The notes beneath the pieces are model-generated. The model searched no databases and was not told the origin of the DNA. It saw only the letters and a program-made list of their open reading frames with translations. The position numbers were made by a program, and so were the translations under genes. From CAITWD01 sp963842065 (GTDB lineage: Bacteria; Actinomycetota; Thermoleophilia; Miltoncostaeales; Miltoncostaeaceae): a DNA stretch of 64,000 nucleotides. The DNA lies in assembly GCA_963842065.1 (NCBI GenBank), contig CAWJEW010000004.1, forward strand, positions 186,001 through 250,000, given 5' to 3'. How positions within the stretch are numbered: position 1 is the first letter of the stretch; each line of letters starts with the position of its first letter. Below, one piece after another: positions 35,969 through 44,932 of this stretch.

Positions 35969-37527
35969 CAGGCGATCCGCCCCTTCAGACGCTCGTAGGT
36001 GAGGCCGTATTTCTCGGCAATCGCGATCGCATACGCACGGCCATCGGCGGGTTTGCGCACAACCTTGTAGGTACGCTCTGAGGGATTGCCCGGGACGACC
36101 GTGCTCATCATGCTCACCGTCGACTCGTCGAGCGAGGCCAACTCGTCGACGAACGTCACAACGACACACAACAGGTCTAGTTCGATGATCTGCTCCACGA
36201 CCTTGGTGCCCAGGATGAGCGCGTCGTGAAACGTCGTCGAAGCGAAGATCTCGTTGACGACCAGGACGCTGTTGGTGGTCGCGGCGGCGAGGATGTCTCG
36301 CATCCTTATGAGGTCGTCCTCGAGCTTGCCGGTGAAGTTGCTGAGATCCTCGGCTCGTCCGAAATGGGTGAATAGCCGGTCGAAGTGGAACAGCCGTGCA
36401 CGTCGCCCGGGTACCGGGCAACCGAGGTTTGCCAGGTAGTGGAGTTGGCCGAATGTCCGGGCGAAGGTGGTCTTTCCTCCCTGATTCGGTCCGGAGACGA
36501 CCAAGATCCGCTCCGGGCCGGCGAGGAAGAAGTCGTTTAACACGACCGGTTGGCGCTCGGCAACGAGCGTGGATGCGAGTGCCACGTCGAAGGTCTCATC
36601 TGCGAGGACTCTCTTGAAATCTCGTGAGACTTCGGGCAGGCAGAATCGCAGTCCGGTCGAGCCGAGCCGCCCGATGTGCTCGAGGTAGGCGACATAGAAC
36701 TGCACCTCGCGGTCGAAGGTGCGCAGCGTGTCGTCGAGGTAATCACGATGCCGATCGCTGTAGTCCTCGAGGCCCGCGAAGACATCGCTGAACACCCGCG
36801 CGACGCGGTCGAGAATCTGCTCCTCGACGGAATTCATCTCGGCTGCGTCATGAAAGCCGACTCGATAATCCTTCGCGGCGCCGTGTTGAAAGCGCGCGAA
36901 GGTCTCTACGACCTCGGTGCTGTAGTCGGCCTCAGCCTCGTACTTGCGGACCCGGACGCGTAGCCCCGTGATCTGGACGGCGTAGCGCACCGTCGCGAGG
37001 GCGTCGTGCATGCGCCTGGTGTCTTCGACAAGAGAGGTGAATGCGGCGGACTCCACATAGCCCACCAGGTACGCACGGAACGCGACCAGACCGCGCGACC
37101 GCAGCTCCCCGGGCGCGAGCTCATCGGCAAGCGTGCCAACGGCCTCGCAGTAGGTCGCCACCGCGTCGCGAAACCAGGCCTGCCTTTGGTGCCGGACGCG
37201 GAGATCGGCTGCCTGGGCGAGTTGCGCGTACATGTCACGCATCCGCTGCGCAAAGGACGTAACGCTCGCGAGCACGGAGGAATTCTCGAGATCCCGAAAG
37301 ACCTCCTGGCGGTACCGGATCGCCTCGATCCGCTCAAGCTGCACGTAGAAGTACGGCGCAAGGTCATACTCCTCGCGTCCGGCGGTGATGGACGCGAGGA
37401 CCTGGTCGAGATTGAGATCGGTAAGAAAGTCGGGCGGCTCCAGCCCGCCGAGGTCAGCCCCGCCCTCCGGCTCATCGAAAAGAACGCTGGATGGACGCGG
37501 CAGCGGGGACTCGCCATCAACCAGCAT
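35968..37527 (-). CDS. MutS-like ATPase, first of a pair
   Basis: A 519-residue relative of the downstream gene. The N-terminal 320 residues are helical (LNLDQVLASITAGREEYDLA, then RIEAIRYRQEVFRDLENSSV), as in the MutS core and clamp. The ATPase domain has RILVVSGPNQGGKTTFART (Walker A), the RLFTHFGRAEDLSNFTGKLE signature region, TNSVLVVNEIFASTTFHDAL (Walker B, again Asn-Glu) and LLCVVVTFVDELASLDES. The mismatch-recognition and connector domains are absent. Both proteins share the NExF Walker B form, so this is a family trait and not decay. It lies 155 bp downstream of the dynamin-like gene on the same strand. Confidence 0.85.
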   Translation of the reverse strand: MLVDGESPLPRPSSVLFDEPEGGADLGGLEPPDFLTDLNLDQVLASITAGREEYDLAPYFYVQLERIEAIRYRQEVFRDLENSSVLASVTSFAQRMRDMYAQLAQAADLRVRHQRQAWFRDAVATYCEAVGTLADELAPGELRSRGLVAFRAYLVGYVESAAFTSLVEDTRRMHDALATVRYAVQITGLRVRVRKYEAEADYSTEVVETFARFQHGAAKDYRVGFHDAAEMNSVEEQILDRVARVFSDVFAGLEDYSDRHRDYLDDTLRTFDREVQFYVAYLEHIGRLGSTGLRFCLPEVSRDFKRVLADETFDVALASTLVAERQPVVLNDFFLAGPERILVVSGPNQGGKTTFARTFGQLHYLANLGCPVPGRRARLFHFDRLFTHFGRAEDLSNFTGKLEDDLIRMRDILAAATTNSVLVVNEIFASTTFHDALILGTKVVEQIIELDLLCVVVTFVDELASLDESTVSMMSTVVPGNPSERTYKVVRKPADGRAYAIAIAEKYGLTYERLKGRIA

Positions 37528-37681
37528 CGGTCACGCCACCTCGAGTGTTGAGTCGGATCTGGTTTCGACGTGATGGCCGGTGGTGCCGTACCCAGTTACT
37601 CATGTAATTGGCACCTGGAGCACGGTGGCCAGATGGGCACGGAGCCGGGTACGGACCAAGGTGACGCGCGACCATGGCTCG
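37528..37681. other. Gap between dynamin-like and MutS-like genes
   Basis: About 150 bp. No separate promoter or terminator is evident, so one transcript is possible. Confidence 0.35.
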
Positions 37682-39430
37682 CTATCGATCCGCACTATCC
37701 GCCAAAATGCCCTGCAGCCGAGCTGCATCGGCGCTAAAAAGTTCGATTCGCGCCAGCCGCGCTCGTTGAGCCTCCGCGGACCGCCGCGCCGAGACTTCTG
37801 CGGATGCGAGTGCGCCGCGAACCACCTCCAGCGTCTCCTCGAGTGCCTGGTGCTGGCTGCGCGACACAACCCGGAGGGCGTCATCGACGGCCTGCGCACA
37901 CGCGGATCGCAGGCGCCCGGCATGCCGGTCAAGGAGCTCAGCCGCCTGCGCTCGTGCGGCGCGCAGCTTTGCGCGGCGGCCGACTGATCCTGGCAGATGC
38001 TGCCTGAACGCGACGGCCGCAAGTTCTAGTGCCCCCGTCGCCTGATCGTCAAGCCGTAGCAGATCAGCCGTGTTGACGCTCACCGCGGACGTGGACGCCG
38101 CGGCGGGGGGTACCCCGAGCTCGAACAGCGCCGCTGCATCGCGCAGGGCGGCCGCTCGCAGTGCGTTGGCCTGCCGCACCTCTTCCTGGAGGACGGGGTC
38201 GACGGCCTCGGCCAGCACCTCGCCGACCGTCTGGACCCAGGCGCTGACCTCGTCGGTCACGAGCCCGCGGAGCCGATCGGCGAGATCCCCGTCATCCGGA
38301 GACTCGCTGGAACGCGCCGTAGCGAGACTGCGATCGACCGCATCGGCGGCGGCGGCGGCCAGCGCCCGTATGCGCGGCTCGACGCTTGCCTGGAGCGCGC
38401 GCTGTGCGCGTGCCCGTGCGACGACAGCGCCGTCGTCGAGCTCCCGTGAGATGTCGGTGGCGATCGCCTCAAAGCGCGAGGCACGCCGTGCGCGCTCCGT
38501 GTCTCCCAGCTGGAGTGCGCCGAGCTCAAGCTCAAGCGCCGCCATGACATCCTCGAGTGTGGCGAGCGTCCGTCGGCGAAGCGTATTGGCGCCGAGCGCA
38601 TCGAGCCGGCCACGCACCCGTCCTGCGATCAGCTGCTCGAGATCTCCCAGTAGCGTGTCGTTGCCCCCAGTGTCGGGCTCACGAGCGCGCAGGGCATCCC
38701 GGGCGGAGGTGGCCACGACGGGCAAGCCACCCTGGCCTGCAGCGGCCAGTTGGTCGCGGGTAAAGGCGAGCACGGCCGCGCGTTCGGCGGGTGAGACCTG
38801 GTCGATCTTATTGACCACGCAGATCACCTCAGGCACGAGCCCGCGCAGGAGCGTCAGCTCATCGACCTCTTGAGCCGACAGCGGCGGGTCGGCCGAGAGC
38901 ACCAAGAGGGCGGCGTCGGCTTGGGAGAGAAACCCGTGTGCCACCTCGGTGTTGTGGGCATTCAGCGAGCCGGTGCCGGGCAGATCAACCAACACGAGCC
39001 CCTCTTCAAGCATGGGCGCGGGGATCTCCATGCTGACATTGGCGACGGCCCGGGCGTTGCGCGGGTTGCCGGCCTCAGTAACGTAGTCTGCGAGATCTGG
39101 GAGACCGATCTCGCGGACGGTGCCATCCTCAAAGGACGCCTGCGCCCGTTCCTGCGGGCCGTAGCGCACCAGCGTCACGACCGATGTCAGCGGGGTGACC
39201 GCCGAGGGCAACACGTCGCGGCCGATGAGGGCGTTGACCAACGTGGTCTTGCCGCGCTTGAACTGCCCGGTGATGGCCAGGTGCGGCTGTCTGAGGGCCG
39301 CCCGCTCGATGGCCGTCGCAAGCGCGCTTCCTGAGTTCGCACCGAGCACCGTACGCGCCAAGCCGAGCACCTCGGATGCGGCGTCGAGAAGGCCGGTCGC
39401 ACCGGAGCCGCCATCGAACTGTGGCTTCAT
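37682..39430 (-). CDS. Dynamin-family large GTPase
   Basis: A 582-residue bacterial dynamin-like protein. The G domain has G1 in AITGQFKRGKTTLVNALIGR (near residue 50), G2 around the Thr of SAVTPLTSVVTLVRYG, G3 in EEGLVLVDLPGTGSLNAHN and G4 in VICVVNKIDQVS. The following 350 residues are long helices, rich in Ala, Arg and Glu, with a possible paddle at GALELAAVAFRQHLPGSVGR. No transmembrane helix is obvious. Bacterial dynamins remodel or repair membranes, and some protect against phage lysis. The start is the ATG at 39430; the frame is open further upstream. It is followed by two MutS-like ATPase genes. Confidence 0.9.
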   Translation of the reverse strand: MKPQFDGGSGATGLLDAASEVLGLARTVLGANSGSALATAIERAALRQPHLAITGQFKRGKTTLVNALIGRDVLPSAVTPLTSVVTLVRYGPQERAQASFEDGTVREIGLPDLADYVTEAGNPRNARAVANVSMEIPAPMLEEGLVLVDLPGTGSLNAHNTEVAHGFLSQADAALLVLSADPPLSAQEVDELTLLRGLVPEVICVVNKIDQVSPAERAAVLAFTRDQLAAAGQGGLPVVATSARDALRAREPDTGGNDTLLGDLEQLIAGRVRGRLDALGANTLRRRTLATLEDVMAALELELGALQLGDTERARRASRFEAIATDISRELDDGAVVARARAQRALQASVEPRIRALAAAAADAVDRSLATARSSESPDDGDLADRLRGLVTDEVSAWVQTVGEVLAEAVDPVLQEEVRQANALRAAALRDAAALFELGVPPAAASTSAVSVNTADLLRLDDQATGALELAAVAFRQHLPGSVGRRAKLRAARAQAAELLDRHAGRLRSACAQAVDDALRVVSRSQHQALEETLEVVRGALASAEVSARRSAEAQRARLARIELFSADAARLQGILADSADR

Positions 39431-39954
39431 CGCAGTCGTCTTGCCCACGCTTACCCCCCGCGCCCTGGGATGGTCACCGATAGGAGCCATCAGCGCGATA
39501 AAGCGCAACACCAGCGCGCGAGCTCCATCGCGCCGTCGCCGTGGGGGCAGACATAGTAATCCTACCAGGCGTCCGGTCGCCGTAGCGCTCCGACGGACGG
39601 GGTCGCGTGGCGACCGGCGCGCGCGAACGGCAGCCGCAGCCGTCACTTTGCAGACGGGGCCGAACTGCGACCGCCGTCCCCGCGCCGGCCGTCCAACGAC
39701 CCAGGCACGGCATCGTGATGAGGACACGCACTGCCCGCGCGCGTGACCGGCGGCCCACGGGCGTCCAGGGGTGGGTTCGATCGCGCCCTCTGCGCTCTCG
39801 CACCGCCCTTGCGACGGGCTACGCTCCGGGCGTACCTCATTAGGTCACAGGAACGGCGGATGTCCATCCGAACCGGTGCGCACCCCGCGGCACGTGACCC
39901 ACTCGTGCCCGGTAGTTCGTCCATTGCGGCCGCTCGGGCAACCGTGCTCGTTTC
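39431..39954. other. Divergent intergenic region, nothing recognised
   Basis: About 520 bp between the dynamin-like gene and the zinc-ribbon gene on the other strand. It must hold both promoters; no clear boxes, repeats or RNAs were recognised. Confidence 0.4.
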
Positions 39955-40350
39955 GTGAGCCTGACCTACTACTGCTGGCACTGCTATGCAGAAAACGCCG
40001 ATCCCACGGGGGCGTGCGCCCAGTGCGGCAATGAGATCGGCGCCCCGCCGGGCACCGACTACGTGCAGATGCTGCTGTGGTCGCTCGGCCACCCCGTTGG
40101 GAGTCAGCAAATGATTGCCGCCCAGGTCCTTGGCCAGCGCCGCGAACCCCAGGCCCGCAGCGCCTTGCGTGAACTGGCGCTCGATCGGACCGACCCGTAC
40201 CTCGCCGCGACCGCGCTTGCTGCCCTTATCGAGATCGACGGGCCCTCGGCGCACCGCCCACTCTTGGCGCACCTCGCGCGCGCCGGGGCACCGGTCGTCA
40301 GGGTCGTCGCCGAAGCGGCACTCGCGCATCGGAGACCCGACAAGTCATGA
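39955..40350 (+). CDS. Zinc-ribbon plus HEAT-repeat protein
   Basis: A 131-residue protein. The N-terminus YYCWHCYAENADPTGACAQCG has two CxxC pairs forming a zinc ribbon. The rest forms two to three HEAT-like helical hairpins: MIAAQVLGQRREPQARSALR, then YLAATALAALIEIDGPSAHR and LLAHLARAGAPVVRVVAEAA. Such proteins serve as scaffolds; no partner is named by the sequence. The start is a GTG directly at the beginning of the conserved ribbon. It diverges from the dynamin-like operon. Confidence 0.75.
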   Translation: MSLTYYCWHCYAENADPTGACAQCGNEIGAPPGTDYVQMLLWSLGHPVGSQQMIAAQVLGQRREPQARSALRELALDRTDPYLAATALAALIEIDGPSAHRPLLAHLARAGAPVVRVVAEAALAHRRPDKS

Positions 40351-40534
40351 CGTTGCACGGCCGAACCGTCGTGACCTCGCCAACGATAGACGAATGCGAC
40401 GGCGGGACACACGGCCAGATCGCGAAATCGCGCCTATATTTCCCTGTAGTGCCCCCGTCGATCGAGAGCCGGCACCGGGGCTCTAAGTCCGCTCATGCCG
40501 CAGCGCCCACAAGCAAACGGGAAACAGGATACGT

Positions 40535-41196
40535 GTGACCTGGTACGGACAGTCGGCGTTCGCGCTGCGCTCGCCCGAGCACTCGGTGTTCATCGACCCC
40601 TTCGACGACCTGTCGGGACTCACCGGGCGCGGCATTCCCTTCGACTATCCCCCGATCGTGGACGTCGAGGCCGAGTTCGTACTCGTGGCGCATGAGCATG
40701 TCGACCACAACGGGGTTGAGGCAGTGCCGGTGACCCTGTGACTGTCCGCGCGACCGCCGGGCGCCTGCCCTCGCCGATCGGCGAGGTGGTGGCGATTGCG
40801 TCCGAACACGACCAGGCTGCGGGGACCGAGCGCGGCTCGAACACGATCTTCGCGTTCGAGCTCGACGGGCTGCGCATCTGCCATTTCGGCGACTTCGGCC
40901 AACAGACGCTGCGCGATGAGCAGGCGACGGCCATCGGGACGGTTGATCTGCTGTTTCTCCCGGTGGGCGGCGGCCCGACAACCAACGCCCCGCAGGCCCG
41001 CGCGATCGTCGATCGGCTGCGCACGCGCTGGGTCGTGCCGATGCACTACCGCACCCCGCGACTTGGGTTTCTGGAGCCCGCCGACGCCTTCCTCGAGACC
41101 TTTCATGAGGTGCACCGGGAGCCCGATCCGAGTTTCGACACCGCCACGCTTCCGACCCACGCGCAGCCGATCGCGGTCGTGCCAGCCGCACCGTGA
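40535..41196 (+). pseudogene. MBL-fold metal-dependent hydrolase (UlaG-like), frameshifted
   Basis: Two adjoining frames make one metallo-beta-lactamase-fold protein. The first reads TWYGQSAFALRSPEHSVFID and then FVLVAHEHVDHNGVEAV, with the HxHxDH metal motif. One base is missing near 40727, after which the second frame gives GDPVTVRATAGRLPSPIGEV, IASEHDQAAGTERGSNTIFA, ICHFGDFGQQ, LLFLPVGGGPTTNAPQA and VVPMHYRTP, the remaining metal ligands. The length of about 220 residues fits the UlaG/L-ascorbate-lactonase-like group. The substrate is unknown. The single-base break may be a sequencing error, because every motif is otherwise intact. Confidence 0.83.
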
Positions 41197-41260
41197 CCGG
41201 TCTGGATCGGCGTGCCGACGCACTCCCCCGCGCATTGAGACGCGTCGCCGACACGACACG

Positions 41261-41623
41261 ATGACCGACCGACCCGGCAACGACGACCATCGCCGCGCGA
41301 TCGGCATCCGCCTGGCCGGACTCGAGGAACAGGTGCGACGGGTGCACGCCGAAACCGGCGACCTCGAGGAACTGACCGCGCTGCGCCGGACGATCGATAA
41401 CATGCGGACCTCGATGGGCGTCGATCGTCGGGAAACGTCGGGGAACGTCGTCGCCACCGCGGTCGCGTTCATGCTCCTCGACGTCGAGGAGCTCCGCCCG
41501 CAACGCCTGAGCGACTACGGAGAACTCGACCACGCGGTGGCACAGCTGCTTGACGACTACGCTCGGCGCCTCGAGGAGATCGTCGCGGCCCTCGCCCAGC
41601 GCCTGGAGCGAGGGAGCCGCTAG
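41261..41623 (+). CDS. Hypothetical small helical protein
   Basis: A 120-residue acidic protein. AIGIRLAGLEEQVRRVHAET is amphipathic; TGNVVATAVAFMLLDVEELR-like sequence (actual: GNVVATAVAFMLLDVEELRP) follows in the middle, and the end LDHAVAQLLDDYARRLEEIV is a likely coiled coil. No signal peptide or membrane segment. It is not a family I recognise. It follows the MBL gene by 64 bp on the same strand and may share its transcript. Confidence 0.55.
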   Translation: MTDRPGNDDHRRAIGIRLAGLEEQVRRVHAETGDLEELTALRRTIDNMRTSMGVDRRETSGNVVATAVAFMLLDVEELRPQRLSDYGELDHAVAQLLDDYARRLEEIVAALAQRLERGSR

Positions 41624-42692
41624 GGCGACCCCGCCGCCTGGCGGGGGCCGCTGGCGGACTCCGCCAGCCCCAGGCACGACGTCGCGCTCCGTCCGCAAGC
41701 GCGACGTCGTCGGGCTGGCACCGCGACGTGGAACCGACCGACCCGGCGGCGCGCAATCACGACCCGACACGCCGTGACGCCGGGCAAGCGAGCCCTCCGG
41801 GACGGTGGCCAGCTCAGCCGCCATCGCGCACCCGCGTGGGCGGACCGAGATGGGCTCAGCCGCGCTCGCCTCCCGCACCCCTCCGGCAGCCCCATGCTGA
41901 TCCGGAGGGGTGAGGAGCTCCACAATGACGGCAAAATCGAGGCGGCTCGACGCCTCGGTGGCAAACCGCCACGCCTGCACTGCGTTGCCGGAGAAACCTA
42001 ACCTGCCTGATCGGAGCGGGATACTCATCGGACGATCAGGTCGCGCCGCTGCGGTCGATGCGAGGCGCTCGCTCCGGCGGGAGCAGGCCGGGCCCGGAGC
42101 GAGCGCCTTACCGGCGCCCTCCGACGGTCAGGCATAAGGGCGCGCGATCCGCCCAGGCTGCCTGTCGAAACGCCCCTCCCCCGGGGCAGATCCTCGACCA
42201 GCCCAACGAACCGTTCTCCCACGATAGACCCGATCCCGGATCCGCGCGCGCAGTCGGCATTGCGGCACGGCACGAGCCTCGGCAGCCCGTGCGACCGGGC
42301 CCACGCCGACGACACCGAACGCGACGCTTCGGGGTTCGCGGGACGTCCCGCAAGCGATCGTCAGCGACACCGATCTCACGTGCGGGCGCGGACGCAGCGG
42401 GGTGCGAGAAACAGGTGGTCCGGGTTTCCACACCGCCGATTGCCGCGGCTTTGGGATACCCGCAGCCCGCCGGGAACCGGCCCGTAGCGAAGCGTCCACG
42501 CACGCCGGTGGGCCCGCCAGATCACACCGCCGGGCCGGACGATTCCGGAGCCGTTCTTGACCGTCCCGAACCAGCGCCAGCAGCTCCCCGACCCGCACGC
42601 GCGCGCGTCGGAATTTGACGCGCGCTATCGTGCGCGCGATGGCGTCGACGGGCCGGAGGCCGTATGCCTGATGCCACCGGCGCGGAGCCAGC
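41624..42692. other. Long non-coding stretch
   Basis: About 1.07 kb with no supported gene; the long open frames here are low-complexity products of high GC. It contains one strong hairpin (42064-42107). It might be a decayed region or hold the promoter of the downstream glycosyltransferase. Confidence 0.45.
42064..42107. terminator. Strong GC hairpin, possible terminator
   Basis: A perfect 14-bp inverted repeat (GGCGCTCGCTCCGG and its complement, 42064-42077 and 42094-42107) with a 16-base loop. No T run follows, so an intrinsic terminator is uncertain. Confidence 0.45.
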
Positions 42693-44261
42693 ATGAAGGT
42701 GATTCGCGCCGCACCGTGGTGGGTCTGGGGCGTGCTCGTGGTGCCGCTCTATAGCGCCGTGCTCGTGGTCGGGCGGGGCAGCCTTTCGTTCAGCGGGACC
42801 GACGAGGGCGACTACCTGACAATTGCCGCCCTGCTGTCCCGGGGGGTGCACCTCTACACCGGGGTCTGGGATAACAAGGGCGCGCTGTTCTACTACTCGC
42901 AGGCCGCAGAATTCGTGGTTGCCGGATGGCGGGGGCCGTTTCTCGCCGACATCTTGTGGGTCGCGCTCGCCACTGCCGGAATCGGCCTCATGTTGTGCGC
43001 CGTAGGCGCATCGCGGCTGACCATCCTGGTGGGCATGATCGTGTACCCGATCATGCTTTCCGGTCTGTGGTATCGGGTTGGCGAGGATGTCCTGCCAGTG
43101 CTCGCACCCGTAACACTGGTCGTGTTCCTGTGGCTGCGTAACCGAGCCTTCGCCGCCGGGGTCGTGTTGGGAATCGTTCCCTTTTTTGGGCCCCAGTACA
43201 GCGTGCTGTACCTCGCGCCCCTCGTCGGCGCCGTCATCGCCCGTCCGCCGTCGCGACCAATGATCTGGCCTTTGGCGTATCGGGTCGTCGGCGGTGCCAT
43301 GGCCAGTGCGGCTCTCGTGGGCGGGGTTCTCGCGCTGCGCGGGGAGTTGCTCCCGTATGTGGACACCATGCTCGACAACTTGCGCTACCCGAACCGCGCG
43401 CTCGAGCTCGTCGGTCAGGGGTCCGGATTCGCCGCTCACCTGCGCCTGGTCGACACGAAGCTGTTTGCCGACAGCACCCGAGAGTGGTGCTTTTGGTTGG
43501 CAGTGATCCTGTTCGTGGCTGCCGTGGTGGCCGGGTCGCTTGTCCGGGACCAGGACCGTGAGCGCAACGCCAGCTGGCGCATTCTGGTCAGTCTCACGTG
43601 CGCAAGCATCGTGGCGACGGTCTGGACGCTCGGCGAGATGGCCTTGTGGAACAATCATCTCGAGATCATCGCGTTGCCGGCCGCGTTGATGCTCTGCACG
43701 CAGGTCGCCGCCTTGCAACGGGTCCGCGCGCCGCGGTGGTCGACGCCGCCCCTCGCGTTCTGCGCCGCAATCATCTGTCTTGTGGGATGTGGCGGGGTGA
43801 TCTATGGGCACGCGTTCTTTACCACGTCGCTCTCGCCGTGGGAAGACCCCACGATGAGCGCAACCGCCGTCGCGCTCGATCGAGCCGCTGCGCTGAGCTC
43901 CCCGTCGGGGACGGTGGTGACCTATGCCCGTGTCGGCGGCAAAAGCGACGACGGCTCGGCGGCGTTCTTCACGCGCCCGCTGGACCTCGTCTGCCCGATC
44001 TTCGCGCAGTTCTACTTTTCGACGAACCTGAACCAGGTCGTCCGGTGCCTGGTCACCAAACGGCCCGAGCTCATCGCCGTCGGGCCCAAGTTCCGGGCGT
44101 ACGGGAATCGCGAGTATCTGCCGTACTGGAACCCGTTTGTGACGAACGTGCTTGCGCTTCTGCACCGCGATTACGTACTGGTGACCTCTGCGGATGGTCA
44201 GGTGGGCGTCGTGCAGGTGTGGCGCTTGACGGACGCAGGAACGACGTCTCCGTCGGCCTGA
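42693..44261 (+). CDS. Polytopic membrane glycosyltransferase (GT39-like)
   Basis: A 522-residue membrane protein with about ten helices. It opens WWVWGVLVVPLYSAVLVVGR and has the extracytoplasmic acidic motif GTDEGDYLTIAALLSRG near residue 36, as in GT39/ArnT enzymes, followed by GVWDNKGALFYYSQAAEF. Further helices include ILVGMIVYPIMLSGLWYRVG and VFLWLRNRAFAAGVVLGIVP. The C-terminal 120 residues (TVVTYARVGGKSDDGSAAFF, then VTKRPELIAVGPKFRAYGNR) are extracytoplasmic. It probably uses a polyprenyl-phosphate sugar for envelope glycans; acceptor unknown. It is the first of a plus-strand envelope block with 44933 and 46848. Confidence 0.85.
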   Translation: MKVIRAAPWWVWGVLVVPLYSAVLVVGRGSLSFSGTDEGDYLTIAALLSRGVHLYTGVWDNKGALFYYSQAAEFVVAGWRGPFLADILWVALATAGIGLMLCAVGASRLTILVGMIVYPIMLSGLWYRVGEDVLPVLAPVTLVVFLWLRNRAFAAGVVLGIVPFFGPQYSVLYLAPLVGAVIARPPSRPMIWPLAYRVVGGAMASAALVGGVLALRGELLPYVDTMLDNLRYPNRALELVGQGSGFAAHLRLVDTKLFADSTREWCFWLAVILFVAAVVAGSLVRDQDRERNASWRILVSLTCASIVATVWTLGEMALWNNHLEIIALPAALMLCTQVAALQRVRAPRWSTPPLAFCAAIICLVGCGGVIYGHAFFTTSLSPWEDPTMSATAVALDRAAALSSPSGTVVTYARVGGKSDDGSAAFFTRPLDLVCPIFAQFYFSTNLNQVVRCLVTKRPELIAVGPKFRAYGNREYLPYWNPFVTNVLALLHRDYVLVTSADGQVGVVQVWRLTDAGTTSPSA

Positions 44262-44932
44262 ACGTGCGACGCACTGCGTGTTGATCGGATGCCCCGTCGG
44301 GCGCCGAATTTCTGCCGTGGCCAAGGACCAGCGTGGGCGCCGAAACGGCAACGTGTGGCAACGACCACCGCTTCATGGTTGATGTCGCTGCGGGGTCGCC
44401 GAAGCGTGCTCGTGTTTGCGCGGCATGACTCGCCGTCGCTGACCGTCAGGAGTCACGGGTCATCACACGGCGGGCCCGGCCCTTCGTTTCCGACGATGGC
44501 ACGTCGCACCCCGGCAAGTCCGCCCAGCGCGTGGTCCCAAGCGCTGAACGCCAACCCAGGCCTAATGCGGCTCACAGCGGATTCTCAGGTTATCCGGATC
44601 ATGATGGCCGCGAACGCAAACGCAGGGCGTGCGCGTCGGCTAGTGGTCTCGGCCATCCGCCTTCCCAAGTCGGTGGGCGGATGGCCAGAAAGGCCAACGA
44701 GTCCCCTCAGCGGTTGGCGTTCGGATCACATCACGTGGCCGACAGCGCTGCGTCAGAAGCGCGTGAGATGAAGGAACGTCATGGATCTTCAAACGGGGGC
44801 CACCGACCAAAGCGCCATCCTGGAGGCCAATGCCATGTCACGTGGCCGCTCAGCCTGCACTCAGATTTACATCGTCATAAGAAACGTATGCGTCACCGGC
44901 GCCTACACTAGCGGGCAATTTCCCTGCAAGTA
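44262..44932. other. Intergenic, nothing recognised
   Basis: About 670 bp without a supported gene. GC content falls slightly in its last 150 bp, and an AT-richer stretch near 44860-44925 could hold the promoter of the sulfotransferase-like gene. Confidence 0.4.

Noticed and set aside
34358..37527. Canonical MutS mismatch repair
   Set aside because: Both proteins lack the mismatch-recognition and connector domains and carry Asn in Walker B, so they are MutS-like ATPases only.
42522..44351. 609-codon minus-strand open frame
   Set aside because: Antisense of the GT39-like membrane gene; composition is His/Arg/Asp-rich as expected from a high-GC shadow, while the plus strand has clean helices.
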